Positions 35,038-44,323 of a stretch of 64,000 nt of DNA are shown here, one piece after another. Positions within the stretch are counted from its first letter, which is position 1. The number at the start of each line of letters is the position of its first letter. Position numbers and translations under genes: made by a program. The notes beneath the pieces were generated by a model, which did not search any database, was not told the origin of the DNA, and saw nothing but the letters and a program-made list of their open reading frames with translations. The DNA is from CAZIUL01 sp964542475 (GTDB lineage Bacteria; Planctomycetota; B15-G4; CAYZWU01): NCBI GenBank assembly GCA_964542475.1, contig CAZIUL010000002.1, positions 121,468 to 185,467 of the forward strand, in the 5' to 3' direction.

Positions 35038-36146
35038 GACAGCAGGCTCCTGTAAAGAGCAAGGTACTCCTGCGCCGCCTTTCTCCAGGTGAAGCTTTTC
35101 ACTCGATCCAGGCCGCGCCGGACCAGCTCAGCCCCGTGCATAGGATCTTCCAGAATCTTCAACATCGCCTTCAGCATCTCTTCCCTGTCCAGGGGATCCA
35201 CAACAGCGGCCGCATCCCCGACCACCTCGGGGATCGCTCCACCTGTGGTGGTGACCACTGGAGTGCCGCAAGCCATTGCCTCGAGCGGCGGCAGGCCGAA
35301 CCCCTCGTACATCGACGGATAAACGACGCATTCAGCCATGTTGTACAGGATGTTCAGATCGGGCTCCGGCACATACCCCGGAAAAAAGACACGACCCTCG
35401 AGCGGCGGTGCCGACACCTTTTCCTTGATATCGGACCATGCCGTGTTGCGGACTCCTGAAAGGACCAGATTCACATTGCTGCGCCCGGATGCCAGGTCCG
35501 AGAACACATCGAGCAGGTGGGACAGGTTCTTCTTTCTTCTGAGGCTGCCGACGAAAAAAACGAACGGCTCATCCGGTATTCCGAACGCGCCGAGAAAAAC
35601 CTCCCGCTTCGGAACTATTTCCAGCGGGCGGAACCGCTGGTCCACGCCATGATGGATTACCTTGATCTTCGGGGCGGATTCGGGATACAGGCTCAGGATG
35701 TTTTCGCGCGTGCGATGAGACACGGCCACTATCGTGTCCGCAAACCGGGTATTCAGGAAGAGCCATATCTTGTGCTGTTTTTTAACGGTTTCCCTGCCTC
35801 TTCTCCTCTCCACCCACGGCAGCTCGTGTACCGTGGCGATCTTTGCGCATTTGCCCAAAATGGGTATTGCTGAAACCGGTGCGTGAAAAACATCGATCTT
35901 CTCCTTTTCGATCAGCGGCGGAATGAACTGCTCGCGCCAAAGATAAGTGGGCCGTTTCGAGGAGATGTCGACTAGATGGAAGTTATCAGGGAGATCAAAC
36001 TCAAAGCGCAGTTCGCTTTTTGCGATGAGAAAGTACTCGTTTTCCCGGTCCGTGCGTACGAGCTCCCTCAAGAGGCTCCGCTGAACCTTTTCCACACCCG
36101 TGAGATGAGGGGTGGCTTGAATGCTTATATCCCAGGCGATTCGCAT
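35034..36146 (-). CDS. GT4-family glycosyltransferase
   Basis: The protein has 370 residues. N-terminal features are DISIQATPHLTGVEKVQRSL, like mannosyltransferases of O-antigen loci, and ATVHELPWVERRRG. The donor domain has FVFFVGSLRRKKNLSHLLDV and YEGFGLPPLEAMACGTPVV (E-x7-E). It overlaps the next gene by four bases. The gap to the previous operon gene is 121 bases, the largest in this operon, and no terminator is seen in it. It likely acts on the same lipid-linked glycan as its neighbours. Confidence 0.88.
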   Translation of the reverse strand: MRIAWDISIQATPHLTGVEKVQRSLLRELVRTDRENEYFLIAKSELRFEFDLPDNFHLVDISSKRPTYLWREQFIPPLIEKEKIDVFHAPVSAIPILGKCAKIATVHELPWVERRRGRETVKKQHKIWLFLNTRFADTIVAVSHRTRENILSLYPESAPKIKVIHHGVDQRFRPLEIVPKREVFLGAFGIPDEPFVFFVGSLRRKKNLSHLLDVFSDLASGRSNVNLVLSGVRNTAWSDIKEKVSAPPLEGRVFFPGYVPEPDLNILYNMAECVVYPSMYEGFGLPPLEAMACGTPVVTTTGGAIPEVVGDAAAVVDPLDREEMLKAMLKILEDPMHGAELVRRGLDRVKSFTWRKAAQEYLALYRSLLS

Positions 36147-36267
36147 CGATATCAGCTGCTTTCAGGAAAGCCGGTGTACACGGTCATGACCTGTGCCAAT
36201 GCCGGTCAAGAATATCTTGAAACTTCTCGCACCTGTTGCCCAAAGATCGAACAATCAACAGAGGATG

Positions 36268-37410
36268 TCAACAACGATCCGGGTTCGCCACAAGCTCGTG
36301 CATGAACCCAAGGGTTTCAGCTGCTGTACGCCTCCAGGAAAGGGAAGCTACTCTCCTCGCTCCCGCATGGATTAGCCTGTCCCTGAGCGCGCGGTCATTT
36401 GCCACCCGGACAAGGGCGGATCTGATTGCATCCGGATCAAAAGGATCCACAAGAACAGCGTCCATCCCGGCAACCTCCGGAAACGGCGGCAGGTCGGATG
36501 CAACTACCGGGCAGCCTATGCTCATGGCCTCTACAACAGGAAGCCCGAATCCCTCTCCGAGGGATGGGTACACCAGGGCAATTGCACCCTTGTAAAGCCG
36601 GGTCAACATGCTGTCGTCTACCTCTTCGAAGAGGATGATCCTGTCCCTGGCCGGAGAGTTTCGCAGCCGACTTCGGAACGGCGCCTCCCCCCATCCCCTG
36701 CGTCCGGCGATCACCAGCTTGATGCCGGGCATGGATGCTTCGGCTTCCTCGAAGGCATGAAGCACCCGTACATGGTTTTTTCGGGGCTCCAGCGTTCCAA
36801 CGCAAAGGAAGTATCGGTCCGGCAGAACCGCAGGTCCGGTCTTCTTTTCCGAATCCGCTGTTTGCATGTGCCTGCCGGCCATGGGGATCACTTTCACGGG
36901 AATGTCAAGCTCCGGAAAAAAGCGCTTGATGTCGTCGAGAACCGCGCGGGTGGGGACGATCAGGCCGCTTGCCGCTTTCATGGCACGACTCACCCTTTTT
37001 GTCATTCTCCGGCAAAAAGCCGGGCCGTGGAACCCACATTCGTGCATGAAAAGAAGGTCGTAAAGGACAAGGGCGGACCGTGCCTTCTTCAAGGGCGGAT
37101 ACACGAAATCCGTGTACAGAAACATATCGAGCTTTCCCGTGAACATCTCAACTCCTGAAAAACCAAGCCTTCCAAGGGCGTGCAGGATGCGGTTTGGAAA
37201 GCGGAAACGGATGATCTTGACTCTTGGATGCTCTTCGAAGGGAGCCGTATCCATCAGGAGATGCTTGTGCCGGGCGAACGCAACGCTGAAGAGAACGAGC
37301 TCGTCGCCCGAGCCAAGCAATGGCGGCATGGCGCGGCACATTTCTCGTACGTACCTGGCAATGCCCGCTCCTCCAAGGAGTGCGGGCCTGAAATCAATTC
37401 CGAGTTTCAT
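36268..37410 (-). CDS. GT4-family glycosyltransferase
   Basis: The protein has 380 residues, starting MKLGIDFRPALLGGAGIARY. The donor half has YFLCVGTLEPRKNHVRVLHA and LGEGFGLPVVEAMSIGCPVV (E-x7-E). Its start overlaps the end of the flippase gene by 17 bases. The order flippase then three GT4 genes is that of a small O-antigen or exopolysaccharide unit. No polymerase (Wzy) or ligase is recognisable inside this operon. Confidence 0.88.
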   Translation of the reverse strand: MKLGIDFRPALLGGAGIARYVREMCRAMPPLLGSGDELVLFSVAFARHKHLLMDTAPFEEHPRVKIIRFRFPNRILHALGRLGFSGVEMFTGKLDMFLYTDFVYPPLKKARSALVLYDLLFMHECGFHGPAFCRRMTKRVSRAMKAASGLIVPTRAVLDDIKRFFPELDIPVKVIPMAGRHMQTADSEKKTGPAVLPDRYFLCVGTLEPRKNHVRVLHAFEEAEASMPGIKLVIAGRRGWGEAPFRSRLRNSPARDRIILFEEVDDSMLTRLYKGAIALVYPSLGEGFGLPVVEAMSIGCPVVASDLPPFPEVAGMDAVLVDPFDPDAIRSALVRVANDRALRDRLIHAGARRVASLSWRRTAAETLGFMHELVANPDRC

Positions 37411-38821
37411 CTTTTATGTCGAAAGGCAACAGCTTCGTGATAAAAAGCAAAAAGAGGTAGAGACCGCCGAGGACAGCCAGCGCTGCAAAGAGGTTCCACC
37501 CCGCGAGCAGGAAAGCGGCGGCGCCCGTGCACGCCCCGATTACGATCAGCTTGAGATACTCCATGTTTAGCACGTTCATGCCCGTGTACTTTCGAACGCA
37601 TAAATATGCCGCAACAAGAACAGCGGATTCGGTTATCACGGTGGCCCAGGCGGCTCCTTCGATGTAGTACCTCGGGATGAGTATCAGGTTCAGTGCAACG
37701 TTCAAAACACCGCTTGCACCCGCGATCCACGCGAAAAGGACCTGCCTGCCTGAGGCCACGAGCACCGACACGTGCGGGTATGTAAGGAAAATGGCAGCCA
37801 TGGCGAAGCCTAAGATGGTCAGGCACGCGGAAGAGCGCGCATACTTTTCGTCGTACACAACCGCCACCACCGGCTCGGAAAGAAAGAAGAGCGCTGCAGC
37901 GGCGGGTATGCCGACTGCTCCCATGTAAAGAACCGATCGTGAAAACACCGGTTTCAAGCGGTCGACCCCGGTTTTAATATCAGAGAAGTACCGGGAAAAC
38001 ACGGGGAAGATGACCTGGTTGAAGAGAACCGGCACCATCAGGCTGAAGGTGAGCATCCTGTATGCCGCGCTGTAAAGGCCTACAGCCGCTTCGCCCTCGA
38101 GAATCCTCAAAAGCACGATATCGATGTAGAAGTAGACGGTGACCATGACGGCTGAAACACCGAGCGGCAGCGATTCGCGGAAAAGGAAGCCAAGCTCCGA
38201 GCGCATTGTTTTTGTTGGGTTTTGATGAGTAAAACGCCTGCTCAGTAGAAAGTTGGCGATGTTGGTGCCTGCCATGCCAATGCCGTAGGCGATGAGGTAG
38301 TGCGCCGGGTTTCTTGATCCCATCAGCAGGAAAACGGCGCTCGCAAGCAGGAACAAGGTGTGGCCGATACAGGATATGAGAGCTACGAAATCGAACCTCA
38401 TCTTTATGTGAAAGACCGCGTTGAACCCCCCGAGGCTGTAGAACAGGAGGTGCATGGAAGCGAGGCATATCAAGAGCCGCAGGTCCCAGCTCTCTTCGAA
38501 CGCGATCACCAGGCCGCATACCGCGAGCAGGCATATGAACGACATCACGCCGCGCATCTTCACCAGTGCTATGAGAAGTCCTGGAAGCTTTTCCGGATCC
38601 CTGGATGATTCCCTGACCACGATAGTGTTGGAACCGAAGTCGATGACCGTGATGCAGATGTAGTACATTGTCAGGTAAAAGTTGAATACTCCGAAATCTT
38701 CCGTGGTTCGAAGGTACCTTGATAGAAAAACCGTGGTTATCAAGAATGAAACGGCGGAGGTGTAGAACCTGCCTGCGAGTTGGGCTGCCATGTTCTTCAT
38801 TATGGTTGTGTTCAGGGTCAT
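37394..38821 (-). CDS. Polysaccharide flippase (Wzx/MATE-like)
   Basis: An open frame reaches 38896, but ATG 38821 (MTLNTTIMKNMAAQ) overlaps the endonuclease III stop as ATGA and gives 475 residues, normal for the family. About 13-14 hydrophobic segments span the protein, with typical phrases SAVSFLITTVFLSRYL, FGVFNFYLTMYYIC and RLKPVFSRSVLYMGAVGIP. It should move undecaprenyl-linked oligosaccharide units across the inner membrane. It is followed directly by three glycosyltransferase genes. The coupling to a DNA-repair gene upstream is unusual. Confidence 0.88.
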   Translation of the reverse strand: MTLNTTIMKNMAAQLAGRFYTSAVSFLITTVFLSRYLRTTEDFGVFNFYLTMYYICITVIDFGSNTIVVRESSRDPEKLPGLLIALVKMRGVMSFICLLAVCGLVIAFEESWDLRLLICLASMHLLFYSLGGFNAVFHIKMRFDFVALISCIGHTLFLLASAVFLLMGSRNPAHYLIAYGIGMAGTNIANFLLSRRFTHQNPTKTMRSELGFLFRESLPLGVSAVMVTVYFYIDIVLLRILEGEAAVGLYSAAYRMLTFSLMVPVLFNQVIFPVFSRYFSDIKTGVDRLKPVFSRSVLYMGAVGIPAAAALFFLSEPVVAVVYDEKYARSSACLTILGFAMAAIFLTYPHVSVLVASGRQVLFAWIAGASGVLNVALNLILIPRYYIEGAAWATVITESAVLVAAYLCVRKYTGMNVLNMEYLKLIVIGACTGAAAFLLAGWNLFAALAVLGGLYLFLLFITKLLPFDIKDETRN

Positions 38822-39519
38822 CTTTTTTTCCGCAGGCGATGGAGGCAAATGTCCTCCAGGGGACAGCTTTCGCAAAGCGGTTTCCTGGAGCGGCACTTTG
38901 CGCGTCCGTGCTCGATCAAAAGCATGTGGAAGCGGTACGCTTTGCCGACCGGGATCAGCTTCTTCAGTCGCTCGAATGTAACGTGCGGAGACGGTTTCCC
39001 GTCAACCAGCCCGGTCCGTGCGCACACCCTGTTGACATGAGTGTCCACCGCGCAGATATCCCGGCCGAGATCCATGCACAGAAAGACCGCTGCTGTTTTC
39101 TTGCCCACGCCTTTGAAAGAGGTCAGAAACTCCATAATCCCGGCATCATCCCATTTTGCCAGCGGCCTCAAGCTCAATCCGTTGAACCTGTCGCTTATCC
39201 CGCGTAGACAGTTCACAATTTTTTCGGCCCTCTGCCTGGCAAGCCCTGCTGAGCGAACGGTATGCACTATCTGCGCCTCAGGGGCATCGAGGAGCAAATC
39301 CCAGCTCCTGTACCGTTTTTTCAGCGCCTGGAACGCGTTGTCCCTGTTCTTGTCGTTGGTTGCCTGTGATAGAATATGCGCAATAAGGCGCCCAACGAGG
39401 TCCCCGGACTTCTTGCGCTTCGGAACGCTATAAAGGGGTGACAGCTTCTCGATTATCAGCTTGACCCTGTCAACAGGTGCCGAATGACCGGATGTAGTTT
39501 TTTTTGTCATGCTGTTCAA
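38818..39519 (-). CDS. nth: Endonuclease III (DNA glycosylase/AP lyase)
   Basis: The protein has 233 residues. The helix-hairpin-helix FKGVGKKTAAVFL contains the catalytic Lys, VDTHVNRVCARTGL the catalytic Asp, and the C-terminal C-x6-C-x2-C-x5-C (CRSRKPLCESCPLEDIC) the [4Fe-4S] cluster. It excises oxidised pyrimidines and nicks the abasic strand. MNSM gives two possible starts. Its stop overlaps the flippase start, so it is probably co-transcribed with the glycan operon. This may be accidental linkage and not a functional link. Confidence 0.93.
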   Translation of the reverse strand: MNSMTKKTTSGHSAPVDRVKLIIEKLSPLYSVPKRKKSGDLVGRLIAHILSQATNDKNRDNAFQALKKRYRSWDLLLDAPEAQIVHTVRSAGLARQRAEKIVNCLRGISDRFNGLSLRPLAKWDDAGIMEFLTSFKGVGKKTAAVFLCMDLGRDICAVDTHVNRVCARTGLVDGKPSPHVTFERLKKLIPVGKAYRFHMLLIEHGRAKCRSRKPLCESCPLEDICLHRLRKKR

Positions 39520-39540
39520 TTATGCATGATCAGGTTAAGG

Positions 39541-39680
39541 AAAGAAAGAGAAGCACGGATGGACACGGATTAACACGGATTTTTTTTTGATCATAGGAGG
39601 GAAACCACAGGGGGTTGCCCCCACATAATAAACGTAAAGAGCCGCCGGGCCGTCGGGGCGAATCCGAACCGCCCGCGACG
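39541..39680. repeat. Dispersed repeat (GATGGACAC family), copy 2
   Basis: It begins AAGCACGGATGGACACGGAT, then TAACACGGAT and a T9 run, followed by AACCACAGGGGGTTGCCCCC and a degenerate GGGGCGAATCCGAACCGCCC near 39655-39675 that corresponds to the palindrome at 18218-18237. The order of modules is the same as at 18139-18241. The gap 39520-39856 holds this repeat and otherwise only the AT-rich leader of the next gene. Confidence 0.6.
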
Positions 39681-39856
39681 TAACCGGTCGCATGGCCGTG
39701 GCGGACATGAACCGGAAAAAAACAGCCGGTGCTTGACTGGGCACGCTTTTGAACGAGGATATACACGGTTACTTTGATGCTTTGGAGCGGTATACGCAGA
39801 AGTTAGCGGATTTTGCGGTGCGAACTGTTTTCATAGAGCAGTGAAAGGTGCGGCCG

Positions 39857-40606
39857 ATGATGACTCGTTTCCTGAATTTTAAAGATTTCTTTGTTTTCTT
39901 ATTATTAACCTGCTTGCCGGCCCTGCTTGTTCTTCCCTGCTGTTCCAACGGCATCAGCGGGGGTAGGGTTATAATCGAAGTTGACGGCTTTCCCATAACC
40001 GAGAAAGAGTTTTACAGGGCGTACGAGTTCCACGCCCTGTACTGGGACATCAGAAAGGAAACGGGTGACATGCCGGAAGATGCCGCTGAAAGCCGTCCCG
40101 GTTCCGTTACCGAGGATGATCTCAAAACACGCATTCTTTCCAACAGCTTGATCCCGATGGCGGCAATAAAGGCAAAATACAGGGAAACGATCCCAGGGCT
40201 TCTCAACAGAGCCGACAAAATCAAAAGCATGATAGCCCCTGACGGCAGCAACTTTGGCGAGCTTGCCGCCAAACATTCCGGAGACACGAACGCCGAGTCA
40301 GGCGGAAACCTCGGAACGGTCAACCCGATAGGGCTGCCCTATCCCGTGTCCATGAGGGCGTTCGATGCCGAGAAAGGAGAAATCATCGGGCCTTTCCTGT
40401 CGCTGGCAGGCTGCCACATCCTTTTCATCCATGAGAAGATTCAGGGGATGGTTCCGGCATCGGACAGCATCAAGGCTTCCCAGATTCTGCTGCCGTATGT
40501 TGATGGAAAGCCGGATTTTGTGGGTTCGATTCTTCCCCGTTTGCTGGAAGAGGCCCGGGTTGAGGTTGTGGACCATGAATATGAGCGGTATGTTGATGTG
40601 GATTAA
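39857..40606 (+). CDS. Parvulin-like (PpiC/SurA-type) membrane-anchored peptidyl-prolyl isomerase
   Basis: The frame opens at GTG 39848, but ATG 39857 has AAGGTG six bases upstream and gives 249 residues. A hydrophobic signal (FFVFLLLTCLPALLVLPCC) suggests a lipoprotein or uncleaved anchor. The rotamase-like part has FGELAAKHSGDTNAESGGNL and later GEIIGPFLSLAGCHILFIHE, the two most conserved parvulin segments. It should help fold exported proteins in the periplasm. Catalytic residues are not all certain, so activity is inferred. Confidence 0.75.
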   Translation: MMTRFLNFKDFFVFLLLTCLPALLVLPCCSNGISGGRVIIEVDGFPITEKEFYRAYEFHALYWDIRKETGDMPEDAAESRPGSVTEDDLKTRILSNSLIPMAAIKAKYRETIPGLLNRADKIKSMIAPDGSNFGELAAKHSGDTNAESGGNLGTVNPIGLPYPVSMRAFDAEKGEIIGPFLSLAGCHILFIHEKIQGMVPASDSIKASQILLPYVDGKPDFVGSILPRLLEEARVEVVDHEYERYVDVD

Positions 40607-40621
40607 CCGTTAAGGTCAGGA

Positions 40622-40641
40622 GGGCGAAAGATTTTTCGCCC
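40622..40641. terminator. Bidirectional hairpin between convergent genes
   Basis: GGGCGAAAGATTTTTCGCCC forms a stem of nine pairs with a two-base loop (G-A mismatch tolerated) and contains a T5 run. It lies 16 bases after the parvulin gene stop and directly abuts the stop of the repeat-protein gene. The phrase GGGCGAAA..TTTCGCCCCTAC is also a common dispersed bacterial repeat, so it may be both. Confidence 0.45.
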
Positions 40642-43068
40642 CTACAGGTCGCACCCCGCGGCAACGTTGTCCTTCATAATCCATTTCTTGCTGTTGCCCG
40701 CCTGTTCGCGGCCCCTGAATATGTCGTCGCCTTCGAAATCCAGGAATATTCCGGCTGTTGTCAGCTTATCAGGCCCCTGGCCCTCGAACTTCTCCGCAAA
40801 ACCCAGCGATGACGCGGAGCCTTCATACCGGTCATTGCCCCCAAGATCCATCAGTGCGCCCAGGCAGTCCAGGCCAAGCACATACCCCATGCACTTCTCG
40901 GAGGCCTTGTATTGGTCATCACCGTAAAAGTCCTGCAGAATCCCCACGGAAAAGTTGACGGCGGCCCCCTGTGCAAGCCCATCCGCGGTGTATACGTCAT
41001 CACCTTCGAAGTCCGCGAGCAGCCCGGATGCAAGGGAGGAGCCGGCGCCCTGGACGTACAAGCCGCCCTCGTAGGTATCATTGCCCCACAGATCCAGAAG
41101 CATGCCAACAGAGCTCCAGTACGCGACACCCTGCGCATAGTTCTTGGCCTTGTACGAATCATCGCCGCCCATGTCCGCAAGCACGCCCCACCCCCCTGAT
41201 ATGCTGAGCGCGGTATCGTCTTTCTTTGAAGCCCCTCTTGCGGCGCCCTGGGCATCGCAGGCAACGCTCTCGGGATCCAGCGGGTCGCCCATGAGACCAC
41301 CGCCCGCTTCGTACTCGTCGTTGCCGCCCCCGTCGAGCAGGAGGCCCACCCCGTACGTTCCGCCATACCCCTGCCCCGCCCTGGTAAGCACGTACCTGTC
41401 ATCCCCTTCGGTGTCGATCAGCATGCCGTAGCCGAAAAGCCCGCAGCCTTGCCCGAATGTGCCGCATTGGTACGTGTCGTTGCCGCTGCCATCGTACAAC
41501 AGGCCCAGGCCTACGTATGCCGAGCCCATCGAATACCCTACGGATGAATAGGTGTCGCTGCCGGTCATGTCGAAAAGAAGCCCAACCCCGAAATAGCCGC
41601 ATCCAAAGGCATCCAGCCCCTTGGATATGTATTCGTCATCCCCGCCAAGATCGAGAAGCAGGCTCACTCCGGCTCCGGGCTCCACTCTTGACGAGGCAAG
41701 CCTTGCCTGGTACGCGTCGTTGCCGCCCAGATCCACGAGAAACGCGACCTCCTCATCGTAAAAGTTGTCCCCGGTGCCGCCGACCACAACCTTTCCGAAC
41801 GGCGTGTCAACATCAAGAATCACGCTCCTCTGCGACACCCCTTTTGCCAGCTCGTTCTCTTTTGCGAACTTCGCAAACTCCAGAACAGCGCGGCCAAGCA
41901 CCATGCCGGCCTCCGCCAGAAGGATGTCGTTCTGCATGAAGGTGATCTCCCTTGCGAAGTCGAGGCTGTCGAGCAGTTTTTCCGCGGAGCCGTATTCGTT
42001 CCTCTCGACGATCCATTCGAGATCTTCAACCATTACTTCTTCGAGAGCTTTTTTGCGAAGCAGGCAGGCATGCGTGAAGCTGTTCAGCAAGCGTGCGAGC
42101 CCGTCTCTGAACGGCGCGGGCACTTTATCGGCCCGGGACCTCAACTTGTCTTTTTCCTCCTTGTCGAGCTCGGAACCGGCCGCTCTTGCAAGGCTCCACA
42201 AAGAGGCATGAAGGTTGTTACCGGCCTCCTCCGGTGGGGTCCAGAGCTCATCCATCCCTTCTGTTTCAATCTTTCGTCCCGAACGCTCCGTCATGAACCC
42301 GATCGTGGAAACCGGAGACAGCGCAGCATCTTCGATGCCGGCTCTCACCTCGTGTCCCATGGTCGTCAGGTACGCGGGTGCGCTAAGCGGCTCGCGAACG
42401 ACGTATATCCTGGTTCTGTCCTTTCTGAACCGTTTGTACAACATCTCTCCCCGGATCTTCATGGACGAGAATGTGTGCCCCATTTCGCTGAGTAGCGCAT
42501 CCAGCCCGTCCTCGCTCTTTGCTGCCTTGTCATCGATTGCCGCAAGCCTGCTTTCCCTTCTTTTACGAACCGATTCATTCAGATCCTCCTTGCGTATCCA
42601 CTCGGATTCGAAGCGCACGAGGCCCATCTTTTCGAGTTCCTTCTCAGGATGCCACTCGCCATCGTACAGCCCGAATCCTCCGGCCTTCCTTGCGCCGGCA
42701 TGGTCGGGGTCCTCCTTCAGCACGATCTTTATGTGTTTTTCAGCCTCTTTCTCCAGGCCCTTTTCCAGGCACCACAGCGCAAGATCATAGTGGGCCTTGA
42801 CATCGCCTTTGCCCGCATCGTCGGCACGCCTCTTGTATTCGTCCTCAGGCCGCTCTTTCGCTATGATCTTGCGGATGTCGCGCATTCTTACCGTGATGAG
42901 CCGCCCCTTCACCCGGATCTTCACATAGGAGCTGCTCTGAAACTCTATCTTCCCCTTGTACATGCCTCCGGTCTTGAGAATGATCACGTCCTCATCCTTT
43001 GAAAATCCCGTGGCTGACAGAAGAACTGCGACAGCGATGAAAATTATAACCATCCGTGTCGAACGCAT
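40642..43068 (-). CDS. Large secreted protein with twelve ~27-residue D-x-x-G-x-D-x-Y repeats
   Basis: The start is taken at ATG 43068 (GGAG seven bases upstream), giving 808 residues. The frame is open to 43122. A signal peptide (MVIIFIAVAVLLSATGFS) is followed by a small Sm-like beta barrel (about 27-65), a TPR-like helical region (about 75-125) and a long mixed region to 440. Residues 441-785 hold twelve copies of a D-x-x-G-[GNDS]-D-x-[YF] motif (DLGGNDAY, DMTGSDTY, DTEGDDRY, DFEGDDVY and others), spaced 26-28 residues apart with one or two longer gaps. The regular Asp/Gly/aromatic pattern suggests a calcium-binding beta-solenoid, distantly like RTX repeats. I do not recognise the family. 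It is probably periplasmic or surface-exposed. Confidence 0.8.
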   Translation of the reverse strand: MRSTRMVIIFIAVAVLLSATGFSKDEDVIILKTGGMYKGKIEFQSSSYVKIRVKGRLITVRMRDIRKIIAKERPEDEYKRRADDAGKGDVKAHYDLALWCLEKGLEKEAEKHIKIVLKEDPDHAGARKAGGFGLYDGEWHPEKELEKMGLVRFESEWIRKEDLNESVRKRRESRLAAIDDKAAKSEDGLDALLSEMGHTFSSMKIRGEMLYKRFRKDRTRIYVVREPLSAPAYLTTMGHEVRAGIEDAALSPVSTIGFMTERSGRKIETEGMDELWTPPEEAGNNLHASLWSLARAAGSELDKEEKDKLRSRADKVPAPFRDGLARLLNSFTHACLLRKKALEEVMVEDLEWIVERNEYGSAEKLLDSLDFAREITFMQNDILLAEAGMVLGRAVLEFAKFAKENELAKGVSQRSVILDVDTPFGKVVVGGTGDNFYDEEVAFLVDLGGNDAYQARLASSRVEPGAGVSLLLDLGGDDEYISKGLDAFGCGYFGVGLLFDMTGSDTYSSVGYSMGSAYVGLGLLYDGSGNDTYQCGTFGQGCGLFGYGMLIDTEGDDRYVLTRAGQGYGGTYGVGLLLDGGGNDEYEAGGGLMGDPLDPESVACDAQGAARGASKKDDTALSISGGWGVLADMGGDDSYKAKNYAQGVAYWSSVGMLLDLWGNDTYEGGLYVQGAGSSLASGLLADFEGDDVYTADGLAQGAAVNFSVGILQDFYGDDQYKASEKCMGYVLGLDCLGALMDLGGNDRYEGSASSLGFAEKFEGQGPDKLTTAGIFLDFEGDDIFRGREQAGNSKKWIMKDNVAAGCDL

Positions 43069-43238
43069 TGTTTGCTCCGTACTCAAGGTATTGAAACCAT
43101 CCTTGTTTTTAATTGCCTTCACTGTTCCGGTTGTTAAAAATCAAGCGTATGAAAACAAATTACCGTACACCGGTTCCAGAGCTTTTTTTTCGACCGGTTA
43201 CCGGCAGCGGGGCATAGGTTCTTTTTAAGGCGCGCGGA

Positions 43239-44195
43239 ATGCGTACTAGAAAACTCGGCTCTACCGGTGTGGAGCTCTCAGTGATCGGTTTCGGGGCATG
43301 GGCTCTCGGCGGAGGAGGCTGGGCTTTCGGATGGGGCCCGCAGGACGATGCAAAATCGATCGATGCGATCCGCGCGGCCCTCGACATTGGTGTCAACTGG
43401 ATCGATACGGCTCCTGTGTACGGTCTCGGTCATTCGGAAGAGGTTGTCGGAAAGGCAATAAAAGGCGCTCGCGACCGGATTTTCTTGGCAACCAAGTGCG
43501 GTCTTGTGTGGAGCGATAAGGGGAAAATCAAGGGGTTCATCGACAAGCAAAGCGTTCGCAAAGAGACGGAGGACAGCCTTCGCAGGCTTGGAGTTGATGT
43601 CATCGACCTTCTCCAGATCCACTGGCCAACAAAGGAAAAAAAAGATCTCGAAGCCTGGGAAACGATGGCGGATCTGATCGATGAGGGCAAGATCCGCTAC
43701 GCAGGAGTTTCCAACTTCAACATCGACAGGCTCGAAAAAATCAGCGCCATACACAAGCCGGCCTCTCTTCAGCCTCCTTACAGCATGCTGGAACGGGGAG
43801 TGGAGAAAGAGCTTCTCGGATATTGCGCATCCAACGGTACGGGAGTGATTGCGTACAGCCCCTTGCAGTGCGGCCTGCTGACCGGCGGCTTTTCGCGAGC
43901 CAGGCTCGAAAACCTGCCGGACGACGATTTCCGCCGCAAGGACAAGCAGTTCCAGGAGCCTGTTTTCAGCTCGAACCTTAAGCTAGTGGAAGGCCTCAAA
44001 GCGATCGCCGACGAGGCGGGCATGACCTGCGCGCAGCTTGCTCTTTCATGGGTACTCAGAAGGGAAGAAGTGACCTCCGCGATTACCGGCGCTCGAAGCC
44101 CGTCTCAGATAGAAGAAACCGCGAAGGCTGCCGACCGGGAACTCGGAGCCGAAGAAAATGAAGCGATAGAAAATCTCATAAAGGCGAGAGGGTAG
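43239..44195 (+). CDS. Aldo/keto reductase
   Basis: The protein has 318 residues and a TIM-barrel NADPH oxidoreductase fold. The catalytic tetrad is visible as Asp and Tyr in WIDTAPVYGLGHSEE, Lys in ATKCGLVW and His in LLQIHWPTKE. The coenzyme loop SAITGARSPSQIEE is near the C-terminus. Sequence character is that of the YajO/IolS-like general sugar-aldehyde reductases. The substrate is not predictable. It is a single gene, divergent from the repeat-protein gene and convergent with urocanase. Confidence 0.92.
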   Translation: MRTRKLGSTGVELSVIGFGAWALGGGGWAFGWGPQDDAKSIDAIRAALDIGVNWIDTAPVYGLGHSEEVVGKAIKGARDRIFLATKCGLVWSDKGKIKGFIDKQSVRKETEDSLRRLGVDVIDLLQIHWPTKEKKDLEAWETMADLIDEGKIRYAGVSNFNIDRLEKISAIHKPASLQPPYSMLERGVEKELLGYCASNGTGVIAYSPLQCGLLTGGFSRARLENLPDDDFRRKDKQFQEPVFSSNLKLVEGLKAIADEAGMTCAQLALSWVLRREEVTSAITGARSPSQIEETAKAADRELGAEENEAIENLIKARG

Positions 44196-44227
44196 GGTTA
44201 AATCCTGAAGGAGTGATTTCGAATACG

Positions 44228-44292
44228 GCTCCGACGGAGCGTCGCCCTCCATCCATCCGTTGTCTTCTGGAGGGCGGCACTCTGTTGCCGCC
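44228..44292. repeat. GC-rich palindromic intergenic repeat, copy 3
   Basis: It reads GCTCCGACGGAGCGTCGCCC, TCC, a 22-base spacer, then GGAGGGCGGCACTCTGTTGC, CGCC. GCTCCGACGGAGC is itself a hairpin, and GCCCTCC pairs with GGAGGGC across the spacer. It lies between convergent genes, as does copy 2. Confidence 0.6.
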
Positions 44293-44323
44293 ACTTCTCC
44301 TTGTCCTCTCTTCCCTGAACAGT

